64,000 nucleotides of DNA, from NCBI RefSeq assembly GCF_001425625.1, contig NZ_LMCP01000015.1:51206-115205 (forward strand), written 5' to 3'. Below, one piece after another: positions 1 to 10,217 of the stretch. Under the pieces are notes generated by a model. The model did not search any database and had not been told where the DNA came from. It worked only from the letters and a program-made list of their open reading frames with translations. The position numbers and the translations under genes are program-made. The DNA comes from Mesorhizobium sp. Root102 (GTDB lineage: Bacteria; Pseudomonadota; Alphaproteobacteria; Rhizobiales; Rhizobiaceae). Every line of letters starts with the position of its first letter. Position 1 is the first letter of the stretch.

Positions 1-770
1 GAGCCGGCGAGACGAACGGTCGAGGTCGAGGCGTTCTGCTCGTGATCGGCGTGCAGGATGAAGATGCGCTCCATGGCGCGCGCCAGCACCGGGTTGATCT
101 TGTATTCCTCACACGGCACGGCAAAGCACATGTGCAGGAAGTTGGCGGCGAAATTCAGCTCGTTCTTCGGGTAAATGAAGGGCTGGCCGATGTGGTATTT
201 GTAGGCCATCGCCGCGATCGTCGGCATCTTGGCGATCAGCCGCATGGAGGCAACCATGCGCTGGTAAGGGTCGGAGATGTCGGTGGAGTCGTGGTAGAAG
301 GCCGACAGTGCGCCGACCACGCCGCACATCACCGCCATCGGATGCGCGTCACGGCGGAAGCCGGTGAAGAAGCGCGACATCTGCTCGTGCACCATGGTGT
401 GGCGCGTCACGCGGTAATCGAAATCGTCCTTCTGCGCCTTGGTCGGCAATTCACCGTAGAGCAGGAGATAGCAGACCTCGAGGAAGTCGCCGTGTTCGGC
501 CAATTGGTCGATCGGATAGCCGCGGTGCAAGAGGATGCCTGCGTCGCCGTCGATGAAGGTGATTTCGGATTCGCAGCTTGCCGTCGAGGTGAAGCCGGGA
601 TCGTAGGTGAAGGCACCGGTGGTGGAGTAGAGCGAGGCGATGTCGATGACATCGGGCCCGACCGAACCGCTTCGCACCTTGAATTCGTGGGTCTTGCCAG
701 CGAATTCAAGCGTTGCCGTGGCCTCCTGGGTCTTGCCGCCCAAATCCAGTTTCTTCGCAGCTTCGGTCAT
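1..770 (-). CDS. gltA: citrate synthase, N-terminal part (cut by window edge)
   Basis: Citrate synthase condenses acetyl-CoA and oxaloacetate at the entry of the TCA cycle, in the cytoplasm. The reading frame starts with ATG at 770, after AAGGAG seven bases upstream, and runs off the left end of the window. About 256 of the roughly 430 residues usual for the family are present. The N-terminal beta-rich segment of type II (Gram-negative) citrate synthases is visible, followed by the family stretches [17 protein letters not shown] and the region around [14 protein letters not shown], which carries a catalytic histidine. It lies downstream of gltX on the same strand, with a gap of 184 bases that could hold its own promoter. 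The identification is secure; the C-terminal catalytic residues are outside the window. Confidence 0.95.
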   Translation of the reverse strand, partial: MTEAAKKLDLGGKTQEATATLEFAGKTHEFKVRSGSVGPDVIDIASLYSTTGAFTYDPGFTSTASCESEITFIDGDAGILLHRGYPIDQLAEHGDFLEVCYLLLYGELPTKAQKDDFDYRVTRHTMVHEQMSRFFTGFRRDAHPMAVMCGVVGALSAFYHDSTDISDPYQRMVASMRLIAKMPTIAAMAYKYHIGQPFIYPKNELNFAANFLHMCFAVPCEEYKINPVLARAMERIFILHADHEQNASTSTVRLAG

Positions 771-954
771 TGCAAACTCCTTGTTGTTTCCTCATGCCGG
801 CAAAGGCAAAATTCTGCAAAGCGACACGTCGAAATCACCGCTATGCGCGTATTCGCCACCGCATTTCAGGAGGTGCGTGCCAGATTGGGCCAAGGCCTAA
901 TGTTGCACTGCGAAACCCGCCTTTCAATGCCAATCTTCTTGGGCCAGTTTGCTC

Positions 955-2379
955 CTAATCGATTTGATCTTCTATGCGCGCCAGGCTTTCCTCGCGACCG
1001 AGCACGGCAAGCACATCGAACACGCCCGGCGAGGTGCTCTTGCCGGTCAAAGCGGCGCGCAAAGGCTGGGCCACGGCGCCGAGCTTGTGGCCACCAGCCA
1101 CTGCAACCTCGCGGATCGCGGCCTCCGCTGCAGCGGCCGTCCACTCACTTGCAAGCGCGTTCAAAGCTTCGTGAGCGCCGCGCAGGATCTTGCGGGCATC
1201 GTCATTGAGCAGAAGGGCGGCCTTGTCATCGATCGGCAGCGGTCGCGTGGCAAACAGGAAGGCTGCGCCATCGACGAGTTCGACCAGCGTCTTGGCGCGC
1301 TCCTTCAGGCCCGGCAGTGCTGCCAGCAACTGCGCCTTGTTGCTGTCGTTCAGGCGCGAAGCCATCGCCGGGCCACCCTCGAGATAGGGCAAGGTGGCGA
1401 TGAAGATGTCGAACAGCTCGACGTCGCTCATACGGCGCATATGCGCGCCGTTGATCGCCTCGAGCTTGGCGAAGTCGAAGCGGGCCGCGCCCTTGTTGAC
1501 GTCGCCGATGTCGAACCAGGAGATCATGTCCTTGATCGACATGATCTCGTCGTCGCCATGGCTCCAGCCGAGGCGCGCCAGGTAGTTGAGCAGCGCCTCC
1601 GGCAGGTAGCCCATGGCGCGATAGGCCTCGACGCCGAGCGCGCCGTGCCGCTTCGACAACTTGGCGCCATCGGCGCCGTGGATCAGCGGGATATGCGACA
1701 TGGACGGCACCTCCCAGCCCATGGCGTTGTAGATCACAGTCTGGCGGGCGGCATTGGTCAGATGGTCGTCGCCACGGATGATGTGGGTGACGCCCATGTC
1801 ATGGTCGTCGACGACGACGGCATGCATATAGGTCGGGTTGCCGTCCGAACGCAGGATGATGAAATCATCGAGATCCTTGTTGGGAAAGCGCACCTCGCCC
1901 TGGACGCGGTCATGGACGATGGTCTCGCCCTCGGTCGGCGCCTTGATGCGGATGGCGCCCTTGGCGCCTGCAGGCGCCTCTGAGGGGTCGCGGTCACGCC
2001 AGCGGCCATCATAGCGGGGCGGCAGGCCCTTGGCTCTGGCGGCCTCGCGCATTGCCTCCAACTCGGCCGGCGTCGCGTAGCAATAATAGGCCTTGCCCAT
2101 GCGCACCAGTTCCTCGGCTACCTCGCGGTGGCGCGGCGCACGCTCGAACTGCGACACCGGCTCGCCGTCCCAGCTGAGGCCGAGCCAGGAAAGTCCGTCA
2201 AGAATGGCAGCGGTGGCGGCTTCGTTGGAGCGTTCGCGGTCGGTGTCCTCGATGCGCAGCAGCATCGTGCCGCCGGTGTGCTTTGCATACAGCCAGTTGA
2301 ACAGCGCCGTGCGCGCCCCGCCTATGTGCAGGTAGCCGGTGGGCGAGGGGGCAAAACGGGTGACGACCTTGTCGGACAT
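955..2379 (-). CDS. gltX: glutamyl-tRNA synthetase
   Basis: Class I aminoacyl-tRNA synthetase that charges tRNA-Glu. I place the start at ATG 2379 ([15 protein letters not shown]), because the family begins here and upstream in-frame codons give low-complexity sequence. The product is 474 residues, the usual length. The HIGH-type motif is HIGG at residues 18-21, and the KMSKS-type motif is KLSKR in the segment [17 protein letters not shown]-terminal anticodon-binding half follows. The gene is divergent from the comEC-like gene, whose start lies about 100 bases away. Many alphaproteobacteria carry two gltX copies, so this may be one of two; nothing here decides whether it also charges tRNA-Gln. 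Confidence 0.96.
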   Translation of the reverse strand: MSDKVVTRFAPSPTGYLHIGGARTALFNWLYAKHTGGTMLLRIEDTDRERSNEAATAAILDGLSWLGLSWDGEPVSQFERAPRHREVAEELVRMGKAYYCYATPAELEAMREAARAKGLPPRYDGRWRDRDPSEAPAGAKGAIRIKAPTEGETIVHDRVQGEVRFPNKDLDDFIILRSDGNPTYMHAVVVDDHDMGVTHIIRGDDHLTNAARQTVIYNAMGWEVPSMSHIPLIHGADGAKLSKRHGALGVEAYRAMGYLPEALLNYLARLGWSHGDDEIMSIKDMISWFDIGDVNKGAARFDFAKLEAINGAHMRRMSDVELFDIFIATLPYLEGGPAMASRLNDSNKAQLLAALPGLKERAKTLVELVDGAAFLFATRPLPIDDKAALLLNDDARKILRGAHEALNALASEWTAAAAEAAIREVAVAGGHKLGAVAQPLRAALTGKSTSPGVFDVLAVLGREESLARIEDQID

Positions 2380-2481
2380 GGAACTCTCGGAAACCATCTG
2401 AAGCGGGGTGTTGTCGCGCGGACTTTCGCGCGCCCGGCGTTCATGTAGCATAGGGTGTCGAGGGCGCAAGGGGCAGACCCG

Positions 2482-4944
2482 ATGGCTGGACGAAGCCGGG
2501 GCTCGGATCAGGGCGAGGACGCCGCTATTGGCGTCAGCGAACGGTCCCTCTTTGCGCCTCTGCCAGCCCCGCTGCCGCCGCCGTCGCCCCTTGTGCCGGC
2601 TCCCGGCAAAGCGCCCGTACAAGCGGATGTCGCCGCCTCTATTCCAGTTGCCGAAACCGACAGGGTCGTGCGCGTGCGCCGGCGAATCGGCCGGATTTCA
2701 CTGCGTCGCCTGCGCCACAGCGTAGCCACTGCGGCTGGCCTGGAACTCGACCGAGGCATCGCTTTCCTGCTGGTGCCGGTCTGTCTGGCAGTCGGAGCGA
2801 TCGGCTACTTTTCGCTGGCGGCGGAGCCTGACTTTGCCAAGCCCGTCGCGGTCGTCGCCCTTGCCGCCCTATGTGCGGGGGTCTCGCGTTCCTGGCCAAA
2901 GACCCATCTGTGCTTCATGGCGGCACTTTTGTGCGCGCTGGGTCTGCTCGCTGCAAAGGTCGAGACATGGCGGGCAGGCACACAGATGCTGGGTTCGGAA
3001 ATCTCGACGCAGGTGACCGGCCGGGTTGTCTCGCTCGACCGGATGGAGACCGGTCGCGTCCGGCTGACCATCGACGTGACGTCGACCGCAAGGCCGAAAT
3101 TGCGCTATGCGCCGGAGCGGGTGCGGCTTTCGGCACGAAAGATCCCGGCAGACACAACCGCCGGGTCCCTGATCACGGGATATGCCAAGCTGTTGCCGCC
3201 GACGGGTCCGGTGCGGCCGGACAGCTACGACTTCTCCTTCGACAGTTATTTCGCAGGCATCGGCGGCAGCGGGTTCTTTCTCGGCAATCCAAAGCTTGTC
3301 GTCACTGATGACGGCGACATGCCGCTGTCGGCCCGCCTTTCCTCTCGCGTGGAAAATGCCCGTGAAGCGATTGCCGATCATATCAGGGCCAGCGTCGGTG
3401 GCGCCGAAGGCGAGATCGCCGCTGCGCTGATCGTCGGGGTGCGCGCCGGCATTCCCGATGAAATCAATGAAGCGATGCGGCGTACCGGCATCTACCACAT
3501 TATCTCCATCTCCGGGCTGCACATGGCGCTGGTCGCCGGCACCATCATGGGTTTGCTGCGCGGTGCCTTCGCCTTGTTCCCGGACTTTTCCGCGCGCCGT
3601 CCGGTCAAGAAATATGCCGCCGCCGCGGCATTGCTCTCGATCGCCGCCTATCTCATCATCTCAGGCGTCGTGGTTGCCGCCGAGCGCAGCTTCATCATGC
3701 TGGCAGTGATGCTGATTGCCGTGCTGTTCGATCGGGCAGCACTCACCATGCGCAATCTGGCGATCTCGGCGATCGCCGTCATCGTGGTGTCGCCGCATGA
3801 AGTGGTCGGCCCAAGTTTTCAGATGTCGTTCGCGGCGACTGCCGCGCTGGTCGGCGCCTATGCCGGCTGGTCGGATCATCGCGCGGGGAAAACCAGACCG
3901 CCTCCGCCAAAGCGATCCTTACCTGGCTTCCTGACGCGAAAGTTCCTGCTGGCGGCGGGTGGCCTTGCCATGACCTCGATCATCGCCGGCAGCGCCACTG
4001 CGCTGTTTGCCATCTGGCATTTTCAGCGCGTGTCGCCGCTCAGCCTGTTTGCCAATCTGGCCATCATGCCGATTGTCTCGGTCGTTATGCTGCTTGCCGT
4101 GATCAGCGCACTGACGATGCCCTTTGGCGCCGATGGACCTTTTTTGTATCTGATGGGCGAGGGCCTGACGGCGATGGTCACCATATCGGCGTGGATCTCC
4201 GAGCGTTCGCCTGTCGATGGGGTCGGATTGATTTCGCAGCAGTCTGTCCTGCTGGTGGCGATTGCCCTGGTCATCGCGACGATGGCGACGACACGGCTGC
4301 GGCTCGCGGCTCTTCCCTTTGCGCTTGCCGGCCTGCTGACCGTCTCGGATGCGCGCACGCCCGACGTGCTGATCTCGGAGGACGCCCGACTGGTTGCGTT
4401 GCCGATCGGCGGCGGCGAGCTCGCCGTCAGCCGCGCACGGCCGAACGAATTCACCGTCGACAACTGGAAACGCGCACTGACATCCGAAACCATCGTCGTG
4501 CCGGAGGTGTTCGACAAGGGCGATGGGCAATTCGAGATCGCGGATGCCCCGGAACTGCCGCCGGGATCGCCGTTCTATTGCACCTCGGGCGTCTGTCTGG
4601 CCAGGCACACGTCCGGTGCGATCATTGCCTATGTCGAAGACCGAAAAGACACCTGGAAAGCCTGCGGCTTTGCCGAGCTGATCGTTGTCAATGACGCCAC
4701 GGCCTATGACGCCTGTCACAATCCGCTGGTTCTCGTCATCACCAAGCGACAACTGGCTCGCAAAGGCAGCGCTGCCATCTTCTTCGATCGCCAGTCGGCG
4801 ACCACGCCAGCAACCGTCAGCTTCGCGGTGGACAGGCCTTACCGGCCCTGGCATGTACAACGCAAATTCTCACGCGAGGCGAGGGGACTGCCGCCCTTCA
4901 AGGGACCAGAGAAGCCAGTGGTTAAACCGCAGCCACCTCAGTAG
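2482..4944 (+). CDS. ComEC/Rec2-family membrane protein
   Basis: Polytopic inner-membrane protein of the ComEC/Rec2 family, whose well-studied members form the DNA channel of natural transformation. ATG 2482 is preferred (AAGGGG seven bases upstream) over GTG 2455, giving 820 residues. After a Pro-rich cytoplasmic start come a hydrophobic DUF4131-like segment, the family hallmark [15 protein letters not shown] near residue 345, and a long run of membrane helices up to about residue 620. The last 200 residues are soluble. They contain four cysteines but no HxHxDH signature of the metallo-beta-lactamase nuclease domain found in Bacillus ComEC. The 3' end overlaps the convergent lexA by seven bases. 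A role in DNA uptake here is inference only. Confidence 0.88.
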   Translation: MAGRSRGSDQGEDAAIGVSERSLFAPLPAPLPPPSPLVPAPGKAPVQADVAASIPVAETDRVVRVRRRIGRISLRRLRHSVATAAGLELDRGIAFLLVPVCLAVGAIGYFSLAAEPDFAKPVAVVALAALCAGVSRSWPKTHLCFMAALLCALGLLAAKVETWRAGTQMLGSEISTQVTGRVVSLDRMETGRVRLTIDVTSTARPKLRYAPERVRLSARKIPADTTAGSLITGYAKLLPPTGPVRPDSYDFSFDSYFAGIGGSGFFLGNPKLVVTDDGDMPLSARLSSRVENAREAIADHIRASVGGAEGEIAAALIVGVRAGIPDEINEAMRRTGIYHIISISGLHMALVAGTIMGLLRGAFALFPDFSARRPVKKYAAAAALLSIAAYLIISGVVVAAERSFIMLAVMLIAVLFDRAALTMRNLAISAIAVIVVSPHEVVGPSFQMSFAATAALVGAYAGWSDHRAGKTRPPPPKRSLPGFLTRKFLLAAGGLAMTSIIAGSATALFAIWHFQRVSPLSLFANLAIMPIVSVVMLLAVISALTMPFGADGPFLYLMGEGLTAMVTISAWISERSPVDGVGLISQQSVLLVAIALVIATMATTRLRLAALPFALAGLLTVSDARTPDVLISEDARLVALPIGGGELAVSRARPNEFTVDNWKRALTSETIVVPEVFDKGDGQFEIADAPELPPGSPFYCTSGVCLARHTSGAIIAYVEDRKDTWKACGFAELIVVNDATAYDACHNPLVLVITKRQLARKGSAAIFFDRQSATTPATVSFAVDRPYRPWHVQRKFSREARGLPPFKGPEKPVVKPQPPQ

Positions 4945-5675
4945 CGGCGGATCAGGCCGACGAGCTTGCCTTGCACCTTGACCCTGTCCGGGCCGAAAAT
5001 ACGGGTTTCATAGGCTGGATTGGCGGCTTCGAGAGCAATCGAGGCGCCCTTGCGGCGGAACCGCTTCAGCGTCGCTTCCTCTTCATCCACCAGCGCCACG
5101 ATGATTTCGCCGGGGCTCGCCGTATTGGCATTGCGGATTATGACGGTATCGCCGTCGAAGATGCCGGCATCGATCATCGAGTCGCCCTTGACCTCAAGGG
5201 CATAGTGCTCGCCGCCCATGATCATGTCCGGCGGCACAGAAATCGAATGCGTCTGATGCTGGATGGCATCGATCGGCACACCTGCCGCGATGCGGCCCAT
5301 CACCGGGATCGAAATGGCGGAGACCACGTCGTCGTCATTGCCGGCCGAAGACATCCGCGAAGGCGCCGGCTTGAGCTGCCGGCCAAGGCCGCCTTGACCA
5401 AGACTGCCCTGGATAATGCTTGGCGAGAACTTTTTTGCCGCGTTGAGGCCGGGCGCGATCGAATCCGGCAGCCGCAACACTTCCAGCGCGCGTGCCCGGT
5501 TGGGCAGCCGCCGAATGAAGCCGCGCTCCTCTAGAGCTGTGATTAGCCGGTGAATCCCGGATTTGGAGGCAAGATTGAGCGCCTCCTTCATCTCGTCGAA
5601 GGATGGCGGAATGCCGCTTTCCTTCAGGCGTTCATGGATGAACATCAGCAGTTCGTGTTGCTTGCGCGTCAGCAT
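4938..5675 (-). CDS. lexA: LexA, SOS repressor and self-cleaving protease
   Basis: Transcriptional repressor of the DNA-damage (SOS) regulon, inactivated by RecA-stimulated autoproteolysis. The start at ATG 5675 ([10 protein letters not shown]) gives 245 residues, somewhat longer than the E. coli protein because of a linker at about residues 75-120. The N-terminal winged helix covers about residues 1-65. The scissile bond is Ala131-Gly132 in GRIAAGVP, and the catalytic dyad is Ser166 (GDSMID) and Lys204 (ATLKRF). An alphaproteobacterial SOS box lies about 60 bases upstream of the start codon, so autoregulation is expected. In several Rhizobiales lexA directly follows moeA; here the kynurenine genes separate the two. 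Confidence 0.96.
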   Translation of the reverse strand: MLTRKQHELLMFIHERLKESGIPPSFDEMKEALNLASKSGIHRLITALEERGFIRRLPNRARALEVLRLPDSIAPGLNAAKKFSPSIIQGSLGQGGLGRQLKPAPSRMSSAGNDDDVVSAISIPVMGRIAAGVPIDAIQHQTHSISVPPDMIMGGEHYALEVKGDSMIDAGIFDGDTVIIRNANTASPGEIIVALVDEEEATLKRFRRKGASIALEAANPAYETRIFGPDRVKVQGKLVGLIRRY

Positions 5676-6121
5676 GGCGGCCCCCAAGGTACCGGAAATC
5701 AGAATCAGAAAAACAAACCCAGAACAAACACTATCTGTTCCAGTTGTGTTCCGCAACTGTTTAAAGTTTAATGAATTTGTTAAGATGGCGGAAATTTTTC
5801 GGTGTTGGAAAACGGGCCTCGTTGACGACTGTCTGCCGTCACGTTGCGCTTTCTGGCATTGAAATTGTTATGGTTAATGGCCTGTGGTCCATGCCGAGCT
5901 CAGTGTTGGCATGAGCTGTCGATAGGCCCCTCGAATGTGGGTATTTCAGCTTTTCGGGCGTTCGTTCGCAGTGAACGAAACGAAGCCAAAATGCCAACCT
6001 TGGTTAATTATCGCGGCTGGCGCTGGCCCCCAGCAATGAACGCATTTGCGAGCTGGAAATTCGTCCCTCGGTCATATGACTTGGGGAGAGCCGGCGACGA
6101 CAGATCGTCGAAAGGGCTGCG
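5676..6121. other. non-coding gap between lexA and kynU
   Basis: This stretch holds the lexA promoter region with its SOS box (5737-5751). The rest is AT-richer than the surroundings. At 5959-5982 an imperfect inverted repeat (CGTTCGTTC, short spacer, GAACGAAACG) could be a regulator site or the end of the kyn transcript, but it lacks a T-tract. I see no convincing gene here; the short open frames carry no recognisable motifs or good ribosome-binding sites. Confidence 0.6.
5737..5751 (-). promoter_or_regulatory. SOS box (LexA operator) of lexA
   Basis: The direct repeat GTTC-N7-GTTC is present exactly (GTTC, spacer CAGTTGT, GTTC). This is the known LexA-binding consensus of alphaproteobacteria. 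It sits 62 bases upstream of the lexA start codon, where autorepression would act. Confidence 0.85.
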
Positions 6122-7369
6122 TCAGGTGACAGCCTCCTTGACGGCGAAACGCTGGTCCTTCCATGCACCCGTGCGCAGAATGTCTTCCAGCACCTCGACC
6201 GCCAGCCACACATCCTTGTAGCCGACATAGAGCGGTGTGAAGCCGAAACGGATGGTCGATGGCGCGCGGAAATCACCGATCACCCCACGCTCGATCAGCG
6301 CCCGCATGATTTGATAGCCGTGATCGTTATGGAACGACACTTGGCTGCCGCGCTTGGTCGCGTCGCGGGTGCTCTCCAGCGTGAGACCATAGGCGCCGCA
6401 CTTCGCTTCGACGAGCTGGATGAACAGTTCCGTCAGCGCGACGCTCTTCTTTCGCAATGCCGCCATGTCGACGTCGTTCCAGATGGCAAGCGCGCCTTTG
6501 AGCGCCCGCATCGACAGGACCGGCTGCGTGCCGCACAGAAAGCGGCGGATGCCGGTGCCGGCAACATAACCCTGTTCGAAGGCAAAGGGCCGCGCATGCC
6601 CCCACCAGCCACTGAGCGGCTGGCTGATATCGCCGTGGTGGCGCTTTGCGGCATAGATGAAGGCAGGCGCGCCCGGACCGCCGTTGAGGTACTTGTAGGT
6701 GCAGCCGATGGCGAAATCGGCATTTGCATGGTCGAGCTCGACCGGCAGAGCGCCCGCGGTGTGGCAGAGATCCCAGATGATCAGCGCTCCGGCCGCATGA
6801 GCCTTGCGCGTCAGCGCCGCCATGTCGCGCAGTTCACCCGATTTGTAATTGACGTGGTTGACCAGCACCACCGCGACGCTTTCGTCGATCAGCTCTTCGA
6901 TGGTTGGCGCGTCGACGCCAGCGAGGCGCAGCACGACGCCATCCCGGGTCGAGGCCACGCCTTCGGCGATGTACAGGTCGGTGGGAAAACTATCACCCTC
7001 GGCGACGATGGCCAACCGGCCGGGCCGCATCTCCAGCGCCGCATGCAGCACCTTGTAGATGTTGGTCGACGTCGTGTCGCAGACGACGGTCTGGCCGGCC
7101 GCGGCTCCGATCAGGCGTCCGATCTGGTCGCCGAGTTCGATCGGCATGTCGAACCATCCGGCTGTGTTCCAGGCTCGGATGAGATCCTGGGCCCATTCCT
7201 GGGTCGCCGCCTGCTGCAGCTCGCCAAGAACGGCATGCGACGCTGCCCCCAGTGAATTGCCGTCGAGATAGATCACCCCCTCTGGCAAAATGAAACGATC
7301 GCGCATGGCATGCAGCGGATCCGTGGCATCCATCGCTTCGATTGCAGCCAGATCAGGAATTCCACCCAT
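6122..7369 (-). CDS. kynU: kynureninase
   Basis: PLP enzyme that splits L-kynurenine into anthranilate and alanine. The product is 415 residues, the usual length. The PLP-binding lysine is Lys226 in the segment GCTYKYLNGGPG, and the fold-type I aspartate lies upstream in IIWDLCHTAGA (Asp200). It is the last gene of the minus-strand run ligase-kynA-kynU, with a gap of 76 bases to kynA. The context gives a complete route from tryptophan to anthranilate and probably anthraniloyl-CoA. The start codon is not backed by a strong ribosome-binding site, so a few residues are uncertain. Confidence 0.95.
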   Translation of the reverse strand: MGGIPDLAAIEAMDATDPLHAMRDRFILPEGVIYLDGNSLGAASHAVLGELQQAATQEWAQDLIRAWNTAGWFDMPIELGDQIGRLIGAAAGQTVVCDTTSTNIYKVLHAALEMRPGRLAIVAEGDSFPTDLYIAEGVASTRDGVVLRLAGVDAPTIEELIDESVAVVLVNHVNYKSGELRDMAALTRKAHAAGALIIWDLCHTAGALPVELDHANADFAIGCTYKYLNGGPGAPAFIYAAKRHHGDISQPLSGWWGHARPFAFEQGYVAGTGIRRFLCGTQPVLSMRALKGALAIWNDVDMAALRKKSVALTELFIQLVEAKCGAYGLTLESTRDATKRGSQVSFHNDHGYQIMRALIERGVIGDFRAPSTIRFGFTPLYVGYKDVWLAVEVLEDILRTGAWKDQRFAVKEAVT

Positions 7370-7445
7370 GGTCAGTCAGTCCTCGGTTGTTCGCGAAGGG
7401 TTTTCCGCCACAGACGCGTCCCCTCGGTGTGCCTGAATTTCGATG

Positions 7446-8282
7446 TCAGAGCCTTGTGCGGACCGTCCACAGCTCCGGGAACAGCACGACCTCGAGCATC
7501 TTCTTCAGATACGAAGCACCCGACGTGCCGCCGGTGCCCCGCTTCAGGCCGATGATGCGCTCGACCGTGGTAACGTGATTGAAGCGCCAGCGGCGGAAAT
7601 AATCCTCGAAGTCGACCAGCTTCTCGGCCAGTTCGTAGAACATCCAGTAGCGCTGCGGATCGCGGTAGATGGTCTGCCAGGCGACCAGGACCTCTTCATT
7701 TTCGGTTCGCGTCTCACGCCAGTCCGTGCGCCTGGCATCGGCGCCGATGTCGAACCCGTTGCGCGCCAGAAGCAGCAGTGCCTCGTCATAGAGCGAAGGC
7801 TCGGCCAGGATCGCCTCCAGCTTCCCGCTGAGGTCCGGCCGGTGCTTATGCGGCCCGAGCATGGCCAGGTTGCGGTTGCCGGCCATGAATTCGATGGCGC
7901 GATACTGCCAGGACTGAAAACCCGAGGACTGGCCGAGCGCATCGCGGAACTCGGTGTACTCGCTGGGCGTCATCGTCCGCAGCACGTCCCAGGCATTGTT
8001 CAGTTGCTCGAAGATGCGCGCGACGCGCGACAGCATCTTGAAGCTCGGCTCGAGCCGGTCGGCGCGGATGGAGCGGATCGCAGCGCCAATCTCATGCAGG
8101 GCGAGCTTCATCCACAGTTCGGAGGTCTGATGCTGGATGATGAACAGCATCTCGTCATGCGCCGACGACAGCGGCGTCTGGGCCTCCAGCACTTTCTCCA
8201 GGTGCAGATAGTCGCTGTAGGACATGCGCTCCTTGAACGACATCTGCGCGCCTTCGGACGCCGGATCGTAGGGCTCGCTCAA
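7446..8282 (-). CDS. kynA: tryptophan 2,3-dioxygenase
   Basis: Haem enzyme that opens the indole ring of tryptophan to give N-formylkynurenine, the first step of the kynurenine pathway. It is 278 residues, as usual for bacterial enzymes. The distal histidine segment ([14 protein letters not shown]) and the proximal haem-ligand histidine ([12 protein letters not shown]) are both visible. Its ATG overlaps the stop of the upstream CoA ligase gene by four bases (8279-8282), which indicates translational coupling. kynU follows on the same strand. Confidence 0.97.
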   Translation of the reverse strand: MSEPYDPASEGAQMSFKERMSYSDYLHLEKVLEAQTPLSSAHDEMLFIIQHQTSELWMKLALHEIGAAIRSIRADRLEPSFKMLSRVARIFEQLNNAWDVLRTMTPSEYTEFRDALGQSSGFQSWQYRAIEFMAGNRNLAMLGPHKHRPDLSGKLEAILAEPSLYDEALLLLARNGFDIGADARRTDWRETRTENEEVLVAWQTIYRDPQRYWMFYELAEKLVDFEDYFRRWRFNHVTTVERIIGLKRGTGGTSGASYLKKMLEVVLFPELWTVRTRL

Positions 8283-9904
8283 TTGATTTTCTCCGTACGC
8301 AGCCGGAAGCGCTGGATCTTGCCGGTCTGGGTCTTGGGCAGAGCGGCGATGAATTTCACTGACCGTGGATATTTGTAAGGGGCGATCGTCGCCTTGACGT
8401 GGTCCTGCAGGCGCTTGGTGGTCAACGCGTCAGGGGCCACGCCCTGCGCCAACACGACATGCGCCTCGACAATCTGGCCGCGCTCGGCATCGCCGGCGCC
8501 GATGACAGCGCATTCGGCGACGTCCGGATGCGACAGCAGTGCCGCCTCGACCTCGGGGCCGGCGATGTTGTAGCCGGCGCTGACGATCATATCGTCTGAG
8601 CGCGCGGCGAAATGGAAGAAGCCGTCCTCGTCCTGCGTGAAGGTGTCGCCGGTGAGGTTCCAGCCTTCGCGCACGTAGTCCTTCTGCCTGTCATCGGCCA
8701 TGTAGCGGCAGCCGGTCGGGCCACGCACCGCCAGCCTGCCGGTCGCACCGCGCGGCAGTTCGCGCATCTCGTCGTCGACGATGCGCGCCTCGTAGCCGCC
8801 CACCGGCTTGCCGGTCGACGCAGGCTTCATGTCGCCAAAACGGTTGGAGATGAATATGTGCAGCATTTCGGTGGCGCCGATGCCGTCGAGGATCGGCTTG
8901 CCGGTCTTTTGCGTCCACTCTTCGAAGACGGGAGCGGGCAAGGTTTCGCCGGCCGAAACGGCGACGCGCAGCGACGACAGGTCGGCCCCTTCGTCCATGG
9001 CCTTCAGCATTGCGCGGTAGGCAGTGGGCGCGGTGAAGGAGATGGTTGCTTTGTAGGTCTCGATGATGTGGATCATGTTGGGCGGCGTCGCCTGTTCCAG
9101 CAGCGTCGCCGCCGCACCGAAGCGCAGCGGGAAAATGGCGAGCCCGCCAAGACCGAAGGTGAAGGCCAGCGGCGGCGAGCCGACGAAGATGTCGTCCGGC
9201 GTCACCTGGAGGATTTCGCGGGCGTAGGCGTCGGCGATGATCAGGAGGTCGCGGTGGAAATGCATCGTCGCCTTCGGCACGCCTGTCGTGCCCGAGGTGA
9301 AGCCAAGCAGCGCGACGTCGTCGCGGCCGGTGTCGACGGCGCTGAACGTCACCGGCTTGTCGAGAGCGGCACGATCGAGTTCGGCATCATGGTTGGCGGT
9401 GCCGTCGAAACCGATGACCTGTTTGAGGAATGCGCTGTCCTTGGCGCAGGCGGTCATCTCGTCCATCAGCCTGGTGTCGCAGAGCGCGACGGTGATCTCC
9501 CCCTTGTCGACGATCTTGGCGAGTTCGCCGGCGCGCAGCATCGGCATGGTGTTGACGACCACGGCGCCGACCTTGGTGGCTGCCAGCCAGCAGGCGACCA
9601 TGGCGGGGTTGTTGGCCGAACGGATCAGCACCCGGTTGCCCGGCTTGACGCCATAATTCTCGACCAGCGCGTGGGCCAGCCTGTTCGTCCAGTCGGACAG
9701 TTCCTTGTAGGTGCGGCGGCGGCCGTTGCCGATCAGCGCGGTGTGGTCGCCCAAGCCTTTCTCGACCAGCCGGTCGGTCAGTTCGACGCCGGCGTTGAGG
9801 CGTTCGGGATAGTCAAAGCCATCGAGCAGGATATCCGGCCATTGTTCCGGCGGCGGCAGGTGATCGCGCGTGAACGTGTCGATATGCGCTGAAGGCCCAA
9901 GCAT
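8279..9904 (-). CDS. AMP-dependent acyl-CoA ligase, probably 2-aminobenzoate-CoA ligase
   Basis: ANL-superfamily enzyme that activates a carboxylic acid to its CoA thioester via an acyl-adenylate. I place the start at ATG 9904 (MLGPSAHID), giving 541 residues. The nucleotide loop [19 protein letters not shown], the A5-type motif GIGATEMLH and the C-terminal catalytic lysine region [14 protein letters not shown] are all visible. The sequence resembles benzoate/2-aminobenzoate-CoA ligases. Anthranilate as substrate is inferred from cotranscription with kynA and kynU, whose combined product is anthranilate. No anthraniloyl-CoA monooxygenase is present in the window, so the next step must be encoded elsewhere. 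Confidence 0.85.
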   Translation of the reverse strand: MLGPSAHIDTFTRDHLPPPEQWPDILLDGFDYPERLNAGVELTDRLVEKGLGDHTALIGNGRRRTYKELSDWTNRLAHALVENYGVKPGNRVLIRSANNPAMVACWLAATKVGAVVVNTMPMLRAGELAKIVDKGEITVALCDTRLMDEMTACAKDSAFLKQVIGFDGTANHDAELDRAALDKPVTFSAVDTGRDDVALLGFTSGTTGVPKATMHFHRDLLIIADAYAREILQVTPDDIFVGSPPLAFTFGLGGLAIFPLRFGAAATLLEQATPPNMIHIIETYKATISFTAPTAYRAMLKAMDEGADLSSLRVAVSAGETLPAPVFEEWTQKTGKPILDGIGATEMLHIFISNRFGDMKPASTGKPVGGYEARIVDDEMRELPRGATGRLAVRGPTGCRYMADDRQKDYVREGWNLTGDTFTQDEDGFFHFAARSDDMIVSAGYNIAGPEVEAALLSHPDVAECAVIGAGDAERGQIVEAHVVLAQGVAPDALTTKRLQDHVKATIAPYKYPRSVKFIAALPKTQTGKIQRFRLRTEKIN

Positions 9905-10217
9905 GTCGCCGCTATCCCGTCTGCTGGACGGCCAGTGCGCGAGGCGCCTGGCCGGATGTGGTGGATCTAAAGGTCCTGCTTTTGAGGAGGCTTCGTGAGA
10001 CCGTCGCACCTGCTCGGGATGCCCCCCAGAAAGAGTGCACATCTGCAGGTTTTGGGCCGCACAGCGGACCTCCCATTGTCGGCTGTTCGTCGGGGCAGGA
10101 TCGCATCAGTCGAAATTTGTTTCAAGCCTAAAATGTTTTTGTTCTGGAGCATTGACGCACGGCACGGCGGTGGCCATTGCTAGCGCAGAAACGATACCAT
10201 TCCGGGGGAGGGTGCCG
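9905..10217. promoter_or_regulatory. divergent control region of the tryptophan-catabolic genes
   Basis: This 313-base gap separates the ligase-kynA-kynU run from the divergent hydrolase gene. At 10120-10133 there is an imperfect palindrome, TTTCAAGCCTAAAA (10 of 14 positions symmetric), in a locally AT-rich stretch. It could be an operator for a regulator encoded elsewhere. I see no gene in the gap. Confidence 0.4.

Noticed and set aside
42-1208. Plus-strand open frame opposite gltA and the gltX end
   Set aside because: It spans two real genes on the other strand and the gap between them, and contains no recognisable motif.
5959-5982. Second SOS-like site in the lexA-kynU gap
   Set aside because: It has GTTC and GAAC words but not in the GTTC-N7-GTTC arrangement.
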